Counted from the first letter of the stretch, positions 1 through 6,538 are shown. The stretch: 16,949 nucleotides of DNA from an uncultured Clostridia bacterium (GCA_947600345.1 CANQGC010000033.1:1-16949), one strand, 5' to 3'. Numbers and translations are program-made. The notes: a model not told the origin generated them from the sequence alone.

Positions 1-300
1 GCCGAAGTCCGGCTCGAGGGCAAGTTCAAGCTCCTTCGCCACGAGCGCGACGTCAACCTGACCGAGCACGTATCCGTGGCCGCGGAGTTCGGCGCGGACG
101 GAAGCATCGCGGGCGATGCCGGCGGCAGCTTCGAGGCGGGGGAGGACGGGCGCATCGCGCTTCGCGTGGACGGCGTGGACTACAGCGGCCGCTGCTACGT
201 GGGCTATGACGAGACCCAGGATGCGTTCGTCACCTGCATCACGGCGCTCTCCGCCGACGGCGAGGCCCTCTGGGCCATGCGCGCCACGGGGCAGGATTAA
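1..300 (+). CDS. GH43-type arabinanase, C-terminal part (5' end outside window)
   Basis: The reading frame is open from base 1 to a TAA stop at 298-300, giving the last 99 residues of a protein whose start lies upstream. The end of the chain (VDGVDYSGRCYVGYDE..., then FVTCITALSADGEALWAM) resembles the beta-rich C-terminal domain that follows the five-bladed propeller in endo-arabinanases of family GH43, where a Tyr-Gly strand is followed by a 'TALS.dG.aiW' strand. Those enzymes cleave alpha-1,5-linked arabinan. The catalytic propeller is not in the window, so activity cannot be judged. The downstream abfA and araA genes fit an arabinan-degrading role. The last T of the final sense codon plus the TAA stop form the TTAA target duplication of the element that begins at 301. 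The family call rests on this short tail and on context. Confidence 0.6.
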   Translation, partial: AEVRLEGKFKLLRHERDVNLTEHVSVAAEFGADGSIAGDAGGSFEAGEDGRIALRVDGVDYSGRCYVGYDETQDAFVTCITALSADGEALWAMRATGQD

Positions 301-460
301 GGCACCACCGCACAGAACGGCGGCGCGTCAGGCGATGCCTTTTCCGCCAACTGCTGCTTGCAAATTCTTTGACTTACCTCCAGTAAGCCTGCAGAATTTG
401 CAATTGCATCTGACGAAAAATTCATTCGCCTGCCGACCACCTTATCTGTGCGGTGTTGCC
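301..460. mobile_element. 160-bp MITE-like element with terminal inverted repeats and TTAA target duplication
   Basis: The first 16 bases (GGCACCACCGCACAGA) match the reverse complement of the last 16 (GGCAACACCGCACAGA) at 15 of 16 positions. Weaker complementarity, with small gaps, extends to about 35 bp (GTCAGGCGA against GGCAGGCGA). Immediately outside both ends is TTAA (297-300 and 461-464), as expected of a target-site duplication. Nothing inside encodes a transposase, so this would be a non-autonomous element. The centre holds a second inverted repeat, listed separately. Some IS5-group elements make 4-bp YTAR-type duplications, and piggyBac-like elements use TTAA; which transposase family moves this element is not determined. 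Confidence 0.75.
358..403. repeat. Internal hairpin of the MITE-like element
   Basis: TTGCAAATTCT (358-368) is the perfect reverse complement of AGAATTTGCAA (393-403). Between them a second stem forms from CTTAC (373-377) and GTAAG (383-387), closed by the loop CTCCA. The result is a stem, an internal loop and a second stem inside the element's own terminal repeats. If transcribed from the GH43 gene, it would fold in the 3' untranslated region. There is no T-tract after it, so it is not a typical intrinsic terminator. Confidence 0.65.
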
Positions 461-486
461 TTAACGAATCCCGACCGGAACGGTGG

Positions 487-515
487 TTTACAAGCGGCAA
501 TTCGTGTGCTATAAT
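487..515 (+). promoter_or_regulatory. Sigma-A type promoter of abfA-araA
   Basis: TTTACA (487-492), a 17-bp spacer and a perfect TATAAT (510-515) lie about 55 bases before the abfA start. Transcription would begin near 522. The promoter lies outside the 301-460 element, about 22 bp beyond its right-hand TTAA. I saw no convincing AraR, LacI or catabolite-response operator next to it. Confidence 0.75.
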
Positions 516-570
516 CTTCCAACGGAATGGCAACGGTCATCATCAACAACACATGAGGTGAATCATCGGT

Positions 571-2082
571 ATGAAAAAGGCAAGCGTGATATTGGACAGG
601 GATTACCAGATCGGTCGGATCGATCCGCGGATCTACGGCTCCTTTATCGAGCATCTCGGCCGCGCGGTGTACGGCGGCATCTACGAACCCGGCCACCCCC
701 AGGCGGACGCGCTGGGCTTCCGCAAGGACGTGCTGGAGATGGTGCGGCGCATCGGCGTGCCCATCGTGCGCTATCCGGGCGGCAACTTCGTCTCCGGCTT
801 CAACTGGGAGGACAGCGTGGGGCCGCGGGAGAAGCGTCCGAAGCGCCTGGATCTGGCCTGGTTCACCACCGAGACCAACGAGGTGGGTCTGCACGAGTTC
901 TACGAGTGGGCGAAGCAGGCGGGTAGCGAGGTCATGTACGCGATCAACCTGGGCACGCGGGGCCCAGAGCAGGCGCGGGACATCGTGGAGTACGCCAACC
1001 ATAAGGGGGGCAGCAAGTTCTCCGACATGCGCATCGCGAACGGCCGGAAGGATCCCTTCGGGATCAAGCTGTGGTGCCTGGGCAACGAGATGGACGGCCC
1101 GTGGCAGATGGGCCAGAAGACCGCCTATGAGTACGGCCGCATCGCCAACGAGGCGGCGAAGATGATGAAGTGGGTGGACGAATCCATCGAGACGGTGGCG
1201 TGCGGCTCCTCGGGCTCGGAGATCGAGACCTTCGGGGACTGGGAGCTGACGATGTTGGATCAGTGCTACGACAACATCGACTACGTGTCGCTCCACCGCT
1301 ACTACGGCAATCCCACCAACGACACGCCCGGCTTCCTGGCGCGCACGATGGACATGGACGACTTCATCCGCACGGTGGTGTCCATCTGCGACGCGGTGAA
1401 GGGGAAGAAGCACTCGAAGAAGACGGTGAACCTGTCCTTCGACGAGTGGAACGTTTGGTACCACTCCAACGAGCAGGACGAGGAGCTGAAGAAGTCCCAG
1501 CGCTGGGGCCAGGCGCTGCCGCTGCTGGAGGACGTCTACAACTTCGAGGACGCGCTGCTGGTGGGCTCGATGCTGATCACGCTGCTGCGCAACGCGGACC
1601 GCGTGAAGGTGGCGTGCATGGCGCAGCTGGTGAACGTGATCGCGCCGATCATGACGCGCAACGGCGGAGGCTGCTGGGCGCAGACGATCTTCTACCCGTA
1701 CATGCACGCGTCGAAGTACGGCCGAGGCACCTCACTCAAGGCGCTGGTGAAGACGCCGGTGTACGACTGCGCGGACTACGAGGGCGTGCCGCTGATCGAC
1801 GCCACGGCGACGCTGGCGGACGACGGAAGCGTCACCGTGTTCTGCGTCAACCGCGACATGAAGGAGGACTTCGAGCTGGACGTGGATCTGCGCACGTTCG
1901 GGGAGATGAAGCTCGCGGAGCACATCCTGCTGCACCACGACGACGTGAAGGCGGTGAACACGGAGGAGCATCCGGACAACGTGGTTCCCACGGCGGGCCC
2001 GGGCGGCACCGTGGACGCGGGCCGGGCGCAGGTGAAGATTCCCGCGCTGAGCTGGAACGTCATTCGCTTCGAAAAGGCGTAA
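571..2082 (+). CDS. abfA: Alpha-L-arabinofuranosidase, family GH51
   Basis: This 503-residue enzyme removes terminal alpha-L-arabinofuranosyl groups from arabino-oligosaccharides or arabinoxylan. Its length matches characterised GH51 enzymes of about 500 residues. The general acid/base is Glu173 in the GNEMDGPWQ motif and the nucleophile is Glu292 in FDEWNVWY; these are the two signature glutamates of the family's (beta/alpha)8 barrel. The N-terminal IDPRIYGSFIEHLGRAVYGG and RYPGGNF motifs are also typical. A beta-sandwich domain follows the barrel and ends in SWNVIRF. There is no signal peptide, so it should act in the cytoplasm on imported oligosaccharides. A GAGGTG ribosome binding site lies about 11 bases before the ATG. 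It is the first gene after its promoter and precedes araA in the same direction. Confidence 0.96.
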   Translation: MKKASVILDRDYQIGRIDPRIYGSFIEHLGRAVYGGIYEPGHPQADALGFRKDVLEMVRRIGVPIVRYPGGNFVSGFNWEDSVGPREKRPKRLDLAWFTTETNEVGLHEFYEWAKQAGSEVMYAINLGTRGPEQARDIVEYANHKGGSKFSDMRIANGRKDPFGIKLWCLGNEMDGPWQMGQKTAYEYGRIANEAAKMMKWVDESIETVACGSSGSEIETFGDWELTMLDQCYDNIDYVSLHRYYGNPTNDTPGFLARTMDMDDFIRTVVSICDAVKGKKHSKKTVNLSFDEWNVWYHSNEQDEELKKSQRWGQALPLLEDVYNFEDALLVGSMLITLLRNADRVKVACMAQLVNVIAPIMTRNGGGCWAQTIFYPYMHASKYGRGTSLKALVKTPVYDCADYEGVPLIDATATLADDGSVTVFCVNRDMKEDFELDVDLRTFGEMKLAEHILLHHDDVKAVNTEEHPDNVVPTAGPGGTVDAGRAQVKIPALSWNVIRFEKA

Positions 2083-2090
2083 GTGAGATG

Positions 2091-2115
2091 GGGGAGGGGG
2101 CGCGGCCCCTTCCCC
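2091..2115 (+). other. GC-rich intercistronic hairpin between abfA and araA
   Basis: GGGGAGGGG (2091-2099) pairs with CCCCTTCCCC (2106-2115) with one bulged T, leaving a short GCGCGG loop, eight bases after the abfA stop. No T-tract follows, so a stabilising or partially attenuating mRNA hairpin is more likely than a full terminator. No separate promoter is obvious in the 117-bp gap. Confidence 0.5.
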
Positions 2116-2199
2116 TTCGATATGACCATCGGGCGCGCCGGACACGCAAGCGCAATCGGCGCGCCTTCATTACAAGTGAGAAGTGAGGAGGAATTTCCC

Positions 2200-3666
2200 A
2201 TGGGCAAGTATGAATTCTGGTTTGTGGTGGGCAGTCAGTTCCTGTACGGCGACGACGTGCTCAAGACGGTGGAGGCGCGCGCGAAGGAGATGGCGGCGGA
2301 GCTGAGCAAGGCGCTGCCCTACCCGCTGGTCTACAAGGTCACGGCCAAGACCAACCAGGAGATCTCCGACGTGGTGAAGGAGGCCAACTACCGCGACGAG
2401 TGCGCGGGCATCGTGACCTGGTGCCACACCTTCAGCCCGTCCAAGATGTGGATCAACGGCCTGGCGAGCCTGCAGAAGCCCTACTGTCACCTGGCCACCC
2501 AGTACAACGAGGCGATTCCCGACGAGGAGATCGACATGGACTTCATGAACCTGAACCAGGCGGCCCACGGCGACCGGGAGCACGGCTTCATCGCCGCCCG
2601 GCTGCGCATGCCCCGCAAGGTCATCGCCGGCTACTGGAAGGACGAGAAGATCCATAAGCGCCTCTCCGACTGGATGAAGGCCGCCGTGGGCGTGGTGGTT
2701 TCGAAGGGCATGAAGGTCATGCGCTTCGGCGACAACATGCGCGAGGTGGCCGTCACCGAGGGCGACAAGGTGGAGGTGCAGACCAAGCTCGGCTGGCAGG
2801 TCAACACCTGGGCCGTGGGCGATCTGGTCAGGGAGATGGGCGAAGTCACCGAGGCCGAGATCGACGCGCTGATGGCGGAGTATGAATCCAAGTACGACAT
2901 CGCCACCGACGACATCGCCGCCATCCGCTACCAGGCGAGGGAGGAGATCGCCATGAAGCGGATGATGGATCGCGAGGGCTGCAAGGCGTTCTCCAATACC
3001 TTCCAGGACCTCTACGGCATGGAGCAGCTGCCCGGCCTGGCGAGCCAGCACCTGATGGCCCAGGGCTACGGCTACGGCGGCGAGGGCGACTGGAAGGTCA
3101 GCGTCATGACCGCCATCCTCAAGGCGATGGGCGAGAACGGCAACGGCGCTTCCGCCTTCATGGAGGACTACACCTACCACCTGGTGAAGGGCCAGGAGTA
3201 CTCGCTGGGCGCGCACATGCTGGAGGTCTGCCCGTCCGTGGCGGCGGGAAGGCCCCGCATCGAGACCCACCACCTGGGCATCGGCATGAACGAGAAGGAT
3301 CCCGCCCGCCTGGTGTTCGAGGGCAAGGCGGGGAAGGCCATCGTGGTATCGCTGGTGGACATGGGCGGACGGCTGCGGCTGATCGTGCAGGACATCGAGG
3401 CCGTGAAGCCCATACTGCCCATGCCGAACCTGCCCGTGGCCCGCGTCATGTGGCGGGCGATGCCGGACCTCACCACCGGCGTGGAGTGCTGGATCACCGC
3501 CGGCGGCGCGCACCACACCGTGCTCAGCTACGACGTGACCGCCGAGCAGATGCGCGACTGGGCGCGGATGATGGACATCGAGTTCGTCCACATCGACAAG
3601 GACACCACCCCCGAGAAGCTCGAGGAGGAACTGCTCGTCAAGGACCTGGTCTGGAAGCTGAAGTAA
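2200..3666 (+). CDS. araA: L-arabinose isomerase
   Basis: This 488-residue cytoplasmic enzyme converts L-arabinose to L-ribulose, the first step of arabinose catabolism, using Mn2+. By comparison with E. coli AraA (E306, E333, H350, H450), the metal and catalytic residues are Glu295 (GGEGDWK), Glu322 (FMEDYTYH), His339 (GAHMLEVCP) and His439 (GGAHHT); all four are shifted by 11, which supports a full-length orthologue. The N-terminus EFWFVVGSQFLYGDDVL is characteristic. I chose the ATG at 2200 because GAGGAGGAA lies eight bases before it and MGKYEFWF is where family members begin; the frame is open for another 39 codons upstream, but those are unlikely to be translated. AraB and AraD do not follow, since a terminator comes next, so they must be encoded elsewhere. 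Confidence 0.97.
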   Translation: MGKYEFWFVVGSQFLYGDDVLKTVEARAKEMAAELSKALPYPLVYKVTAKTNQEISDVVKEANYRDECAGIVTWCHTFSPSKMWINGLASLQKPYCHLATQYNEAIPDEEIDMDFMNLNQAAHGDREHGFIAARLRMPRKVIAGYWKDEKIHKRLSDWMKAAVGVVVSKGMKVMRFGDNMREVAVTEGDKVEVQTKLGWQVNTWAVGDLVREMGEVTEAEIDALMAEYESKYDIATDDIAAIRYQAREEIAMKRMMDREGCKAFSNTFQDLYGMEQLPGLASQHLMAQGYGYGGEGDWKVSVMTAILKAMGENGNGASAFMEDYTYHLVKGQEYSLGAHMLEVCPSVAAGRPRIETHHLGIGMNEKDPARLVFEGKAGKAIVVSLVDMGGRLRLIVQDIEAVKPILPMPNLPVARVMWRAMPDLTTGVECWITAGGAHHTVLSYDVTAEQMRDWARMMDIEFVHIDKDTTPEKLEEELLVKDLVWKLK

Positions 3667-3679
3667 TTCCCGAAACCCA

Positions 3680-3731
3680 AGCGGCGCGGCGCTGCCGGAC
3701 TCTCCGAGCTCCGGCCCGCCGCGCCGCTTTT
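3680..3731 (+). terminator. Rho-independent terminator after araA
   Basis: The 12-bp arm AGCGGCGCGGCG (3680-3691) pairs perfectly with CGCCGCGCCGCT (3717-3728), with a smaller CCGGA/TCCGG stem inside the loop, and TTTT follows (3728-3731). It lies 14 bases after the araA stop. Confidence 0.85.
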
Positions 3732-3811
3732 GCCTCGCCCCAAACGCATCCCACATCGCGCCGACCCCGCAGCCAAGCACAATGCACATCGCAACCTCCC
3801 GCGCAAAAAAC

Positions 3812-3844
3812 AAGCCGTGCAATCATTCAGACTGCACGGCTTTT
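3812..3844. terminator. Bidirectional terminator between araA and the tetR genes
   Basis: AAGCCGTGCA (3812-3821) pairs with TGCACGGCTT (3833-3842). TTTT ends the plus-strand reading, and the minus-strand reading runs into a T-rich stretch (complement of AAAAAAC at 3805-3811). It can stop leftward transcripts from the tetR gene ending at 3969 and back up the araA terminator. The 3667-3968 gap holds only these two terminators and a possible rightward promoter. Confidence 0.8.
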
Positions 3845-3846
3845 GC

Positions 3847-3875
3847 TTGGCCCTCTTACCAGCTTTTGATACAAT
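3847..3875 (+). promoter_or_regulatory. Possible rightward promoter facing the 3' end of tetR
   Basis: TTGGCC (3847-3852), a 17-bp spacer and TACAAT (3870-3875) preceded by TGA form an extended -10 type promoter. It points into the convergent tetR gene, so it would make an antisense transcript or drive a very short frame (3937-4038). The -35 is weak and no clear gene depends on it. Confidence 0.3.
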
Positions 3876-3968
3876 TTACTCTGGGGGAAAACCACATCGT
3901 TTGAAAATATATGTACACTAAAAGGGGTACTCGTCTATGGCGGAGCAGCTTTATCGACTACGGAATAA

Positions 3969-4652
3969 TCATAATTCCAGCGAGCGGTGCAGGCAATGTG
4001 CGATTAGAGCATCGGATGGCTGCGCGGGAATTTGTTGATGAACCTCATCGGAAATCCTTCGAGAAATCGCATCTTTTTCGAGCAGCAGCGATTCCGGAAT
4101 AAACTTGCCCATGGATGCGCTGCAAATGTGCCACGGGATTTCCTCGTAGTCAATGGTGGGGAAGAGGCCTTCCTCCTTCTTGAGCACAATGGTCTTCTCC
4201 ACATTGTAGGGAATGTATTTGTTGTACAGCAAATTTAGATCCGGAGTGGATTCGAAGCCGTAGCGGCGCTGCAGCTCGTTGAGGAGGCGCGCCTCGTTGT
4301 TGAGCAGCGCGTTGAAGAACAGATCCTCCCGCAGGCTGTCCAGATAGAAGCGGCGATAGGGGCCGTTGAGCATATAGCACAGGTTGCAGCGCGTCAGGAT
4401 CAGGTCATTGAGGATGGGATCTTCGTCGAAAGTGACGCGCGCGTCTACCGCTTCCGCGACGTTCTCGCTGAGAACCACCAGCGCCAGGCGGCCAAGGCGC
4501 TCCTTGTTGCCAAAGTAGTGGTGGGTCAGGCCGACGCTGATGCCGGCCTCCGAAGCGATTTGACGGATGCTGGTGCCCGTGTAGCCGTTCTGCGCGAACA
4601 GCGAGAGGCTCACCGAAAATATCTCCTGTGCGGCTTCACTTTTCTTGCTCAT
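3969..4652 (-). CDS. TetR/AcrR-family transcriptional regulator (paralogue 1)
   Basis: The protein has 227 residues. Its N-terminal 60 residues carry the TetR helix-turn-helix (IFSVSLSLFAQNGYTGTSIR, QIASEAGISVGLTHHYFGNK), where the GISVGLTHHYFGNKE stretch is the recognition-helix region. The remaining ~165 residues form an effector-binding and dimerisation domain that I cannot assign to a ligand. It is clearly paralogous to the next gene: VEKTIVLKKEEGLFPTI is identical in both, followed by PWHIC-AS-G-FIP. It has its own promoter (4691-4719) and a purine-rich ribosome binding site (GGAGTGAGG) before the ATG. Local base composition is visibly more AT-rich than in the flanking enzyme genes. Target genes are unknown; self-regulation or control of the transporter operon is inference. 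Confidence 0.9.
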   Translation of the reverse strand: MSKKSEAAQEIFSVSLSLFAQNGYTGTSIRQIASEAGISVGLTHHYFGNKERLGRLALVVLSENVAEAVDARVTFDEDPILNDLILTRCNLCYMLNGPYRRFYLDSLREDLFFNALLNNEARLLNELQRRYGFESTPDLNLLYNKYIPYNVEKTIVLKKEEGLFPTIDYEEIPWHICSASMGKFIPESLLLEKDAISRRISDEVHQQIPAQPSDALIAHCLHRSLEL

Positions 4653-4690
4653 GCAAACCTCACTCCGACAATGGCAATCATCTTTCTCTG

Positions 4691-4719
4691 ATTATAACAC
4701 AAAGTGCGGGATGAGGCAA
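4691..4719 (-). promoter_or_regulatory. Promoter of tetR paralogue 1
   Basis: Read on the minus strand: TTGCCT (4719-4714), 17-bp spacer, TATAAT (4696-4691). It fills most of the 67-bp gap after the upstream tetR gene, so the two regulators need not be co-transcribed. The -35 box is the left arm of the inverted repeat at 4712-4732. Confidence 0.7.
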
Positions 4720-4732
4720 TCAGTTTGCCTCA
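4712..4732. promoter_or_regulatory. Inverted repeat over the -35 box of tetR paralogue 1 (candidate operator)
   Basis: TGAGGCAA (4712-4719) and TTGCCTCA (4725-4732) are perfect 8-bp arms around a 5-base centre. The repeat spans the stop codon of the upstream tetR and the -35 box of the downstream one. It could be an operator, or a weak hairpin ending the upstream transcript; no T-tract follows on either strand. It differs from the TGAAC operators at 5471-5516. Confidence 0.45.
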
Positions 4733-5394
4733 AGGAAGGCGCGGATGAGCGCCGCTGAGGGCTTGGGTTCCAGCGCTTTCATCGCCTGGCGAACATATTC
4801 ACGAGCGAGTTCATCCTTTTCGCGCAGCACTTCGTCCGGTATGAAGCGCCCCAGCGAGGCGTAGCAGATGTGCCAGGGGAGATCGTCGTAACGAATGGTG
4901 GGGAAGAGTCCCTCCTCCTTCTTGAGCACGATGGTCTTTTCCACGCTGTAAGGGATGTAGCGGCCGTAGAGGAGCGCGGTATCCGCATCCGTCGTGAAGT
5001 TGTAAGGCTCCTGCAGCGCCATGATCAGCCTTGAGGGCCGATGATTCAGGTGGCTGAAAAAGAAGTCGTATCGCAGCGAATCCAGGTAAAATTCCCGGAA
5101 GCTCGAATTGAGCTCATAGAGCGTATTCAGTCGCGTGACCGCCATGTCGTAGGCGATGGCATCGTCCTCAAATCGGATGAAGCGCTCCATCGCGGCAACG
5201 GTGTGCTCCGCAAGAAGGCGCATCACCAGCGCGCCCAGGTTCTCCTTGCTGCCGAAGTAGTGGTTGGGCAGCCCGATGCTGACGCCTGCCGCTTCAGCGA
5301 TGTCGCGCATGCTTGAAGCCCGATAGCCGCGGCGCTCAAATGAATCCAGCGCCGCCGTAAAGATGCGCTCCTCCTGCAAAAACCCCGCTCGCAT
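4720..5394 (-). CDS. TetR/AcrR-family transcriptional regulator (paralogue 2, divergent from transporter operon)
   Basis: The protein has 224 residues from the ATG at 5394. A TTG two codons earlier is possible, but the AGGGG ribosome binding site sits about nine bases before the ATG and only three before the TTG. The N-terminal helix-turn-helix includes SMRDIAEAAGVSIGLPNHYF and GSKENLG. The C-terminal domain is closely related to that of the tetR gene just downstream, with an identical 17-residue run VEKTIVLKKEEGLFPTI and similar DNA over that stretch, which indicates tandem duplication followed by divergence. It is divergent from the ABC transporter operon, whose promoter carries two palindromic sites of the kind TetR dimers bind, so it is the likely repressor. 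No good -35/-10 pair is visible for the gene itself in 5395-5470. The ligand is unknown. Confidence 0.9.
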   Translation of the reverse strand: MRAGFLQEERIFTAALDSFERRGYRASSMRDIAEAAGVSIGLPNHYFGSKENLGALVMRLLAEHTVAAMERFIRFEDDAIAYDMAVTRLNTLYELNSSFREFYLDSLRYDFFFSHLNHRPSRLIMALQEPYNFTTDADTALLYGRYIPYSVEKTIVLKKEEGLFPTIRYDDLPWHICYASLGRFIPDEVLREKDELAREYVRQAMKALEPKPSAALIRAFLEAN

Positions 5395-5463
5395 TTCCAA
5401 CAGCCCCCTTACTGCCCTATTACAAAAAAGTTTTGATTATCGAAAAAAATTTACAGAAACCCC

Positions 5464-5492
5464 TTGACAGTTGAACACGTTCAATGTATAAT
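5464..5492 (+). promoter_or_regulatory. Consensus sigma-A promoter of the transporter operon
   Basis: TTGACA (5464-5469), 17-bp spacer, TATAAT (5487-5492): both boxes match consensus exactly. Transcription should start near 5499, leaving an untranslated leader of about 90 bases. A promoter this strong with operators inside it is usually held off by a repressor. Confidence 0.9.
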
Positions 5493-5516
5493 GATTCCCA
5501 TATTGAACGTGTTCAG
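5471..5516. promoter_or_regulatory. Twin palindromic operators, TGAAC-N2-GTTCA, in the transporter promoter
   Basis: Site 1, TTGAACACGTTCAA (5471-5484), fills the spacer between -35 and -10. Site 2, TTGAACGTGTTCAG (5503-5516), lies just past the expected start of transcription. Site 2 is site 1 read on the other strand apart from one end base. Their centres are 32 bp apart, about three helical turns, so bound dimers would lie on the same face. The adjacent TetR protein is the natural candidate to bind them; this is inference. Confidence 0.8.
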
Positions 5517-5543
5517 CTTTCGCATTTCATGATACACGATGGA

Positions 5544-5566
5544 CGCCGGGCTGTCAAGGGCCGGCG
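5544..5566 (+). other. GC hairpin in the 5' leader of the transporter operon
   Basis: CGCCGG (5544-5549) pairs with CCGGCG (5561-5566) around an 11-base loop in the untranslated leader, followed by an A-run and the ribosome binding site of the first permease. It may protect the 5' end of the mRNA. No known riboswitch was recognised. Confidence 0.3.
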
Positions 5567-5590
5567 CAAAAAAAGACGGGAGGGATCGGC

Positions 5591-6538
5591 ATGGGCCGGT
5601 ACATCGCCAAGAGGCTGCTATTGATGATCCCGGTGATCCTGGGCGTATCGCTGCTGGTGTTTACGATGATGGAGCTTTCGCCGGGCGATCCGGCGCAGAT
5701 CATACTGGGCATCCGTGCCACGCCGGAGAGCCTGGCGGCGCTGCGCACGGAGCTGGGGCTGGACCAGCCCTTCTGGGTGCGCTACTTCAACTACATCTGG
5801 AACGCGCTGCACGGGGACTTCGGCGAATCCTGGCGCTCGGGGCTTCCGGTGCTGCAGGAGATCATGGTGCGCTTTCCCTCCACGATCAAGCTGGCGCTGG
5901 GCTCCATGGCGCTGATGGTGCTGGTGGGCGTGCCGGTGGGCATCCTCTCGGCGGTGAAGCAGTATTCGCTGCTGGACAACGTGACGCTCACGGGCGCGCT
6001 GATCTTCTCGTCGATGCCGAGCTTCTGGCTGGGCACGCTGCTGATCCTGGCGTTCGCGCTGGGGCTGAACTGGTTCCCGGCCACGGGCGGCGATACGATC
6101 CGCAGCTACATCCTGCCGTGGATCACGCTGGCGGCTTCCTCACTGGCGACGCTGGTGCGCATGACGCGCTCGAGCATGCTGGAGGTCATTCGCGCGGACT
6201 ACATCAAGATGGCCCGGGCGAAGGGCGCCAGCGAGCAGCGGGTGATTCTGCGCCACGCCCTGCGCAACGCGCTGATGCCCATCGTGACGATCATCGGCAT
6301 GGACTTCGGCAAGCTGCTGGGCGGCACGATGATCATCGAGCAGGTGTTCACGCTGCCGGGCCTGGGTTCGCTGGCGATCACATCGGTGCGCCAGCTGGAC
6401 GTGCCGATGGTGCTGGCGGAGGTGCTGTTCATCGCGCTGCTGGCGGGCTTCATCAATCTCTTCGTCGACATACTCTACGTCTACATCGATCCCCGGCTCA
6501 AGTCCCAGTACGTGATGCTCAGAAAGGTTCGGAGGTGA
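5591..6538 (+). CDS. Opp/Dpp-type ABC transporter permease (DppB/OppB-like)
   Basis: This 315-residue integral membrane protein is the first of the two channel subunits of an ABC importer of the peptide/nickel/oligosaccharide (Opp/Dpp) class. The N-terminal MGRYIAKRLLLMIPVILGVS is the usual first membrane helix, followed by the conserved ELSPGDPA segment and an extracytoplasmic loop (to about residue 90) before five more helices. The coupling loop near residues 202-232 (ADYIKMARAKGASEQRVILR) is the EAA motif that contacts the ATPase. A GGGAGG ribosome binding site precedes the ATG. The stop overlaps the ribosome binding site of the next permease. Opp-class transporters carry peptides, nickel, opines or plant oligosaccharides, and the sequence does not say which here. 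Confidence 0.93.
   Translation: MGRYIAKRLLLMIPVILGVSLLVFTMMELSPGDPAQIILGIRATPESLAALRTELGLDQPFWVRYFNYIWNALHGDFGESWRSGLPVLQEIMVRFPSTIKLALGSMALMVLVGVPVGILSAVKQYSLLDNVTLTGALIFSSMPSFWLGTLLILAFALGLNWFPATGGDTIRSYILPWITLAASSLATLVRMTRSSMLEVIRADYIKMARAKGASEQRVILRHALRNALMPIVTIIGMDFGKLLGGTMIIEQVFTLPGLGSLAITSVRQLDVPMVLAEVLFIALLAGFINLFVDILYVYIDPRLKSQYVMLRKVRR

Larger units (their letters stand above)
297..464. repeat. TTAA direct repeats flanking the 301-460 element
   Basis: TTAA at 297-300 and TTAA at 461-464 bracket the inverted-repeat element exactly, with no spare bases. The left copy contains the stop codon of the GH43 gene, so the upstream frame ends at the insertion point without being changed. Confidence 0.7.

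Noticed and set aside
301..460. Resemblance of the TIR ACCGCACAGA to the 'ACCGCACAGATGCG' vector sequence near lacZ
   Set aside because: The shared run is short, and the match does not extend into the surrounding bases. The inverted-repeat structure with TTAA flanks explains the sequence better than vector contamination.
464..570. AraR or catabolite-response operator near the abfA promoter
   Set aside because: I looked for a palindromic AraR-like or cre-like site and found no convincing match.
442..1707. A 421-codon minus-strand open frame opposite abfA
   Set aside because: A shadow of the GH51 gene: it spans the abfA promoter and part of the MITE-like element, and its composition is Arg/His/Val/Leu-rich with no domain.
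2170..3822. A 550-codon minus-strand open frame opposite araA
   Set aside because: The His/Leu/Val/Gly-rich composition is typical of the antisense of a high-GC gene. It covers the araA terminator and has no recognisable domain.
3911..4102. A 63-codon plus-strand frame overlapping the 3' end of tetR paralogue 1
   Set aside because: It has no good ribosome binding site and overlaps the convergent tetR gene; its sequence reflects the complementary strand. The alternative 33-codon frame is kept only as a weak finding.
5499..5590. Riboswitch in the transporter operon leader
   Set aside because: The leader is about 90 bases, with one small hairpin and two operator sequences. No conserved riboswitch core or terminator/anti-terminator pair is visible.
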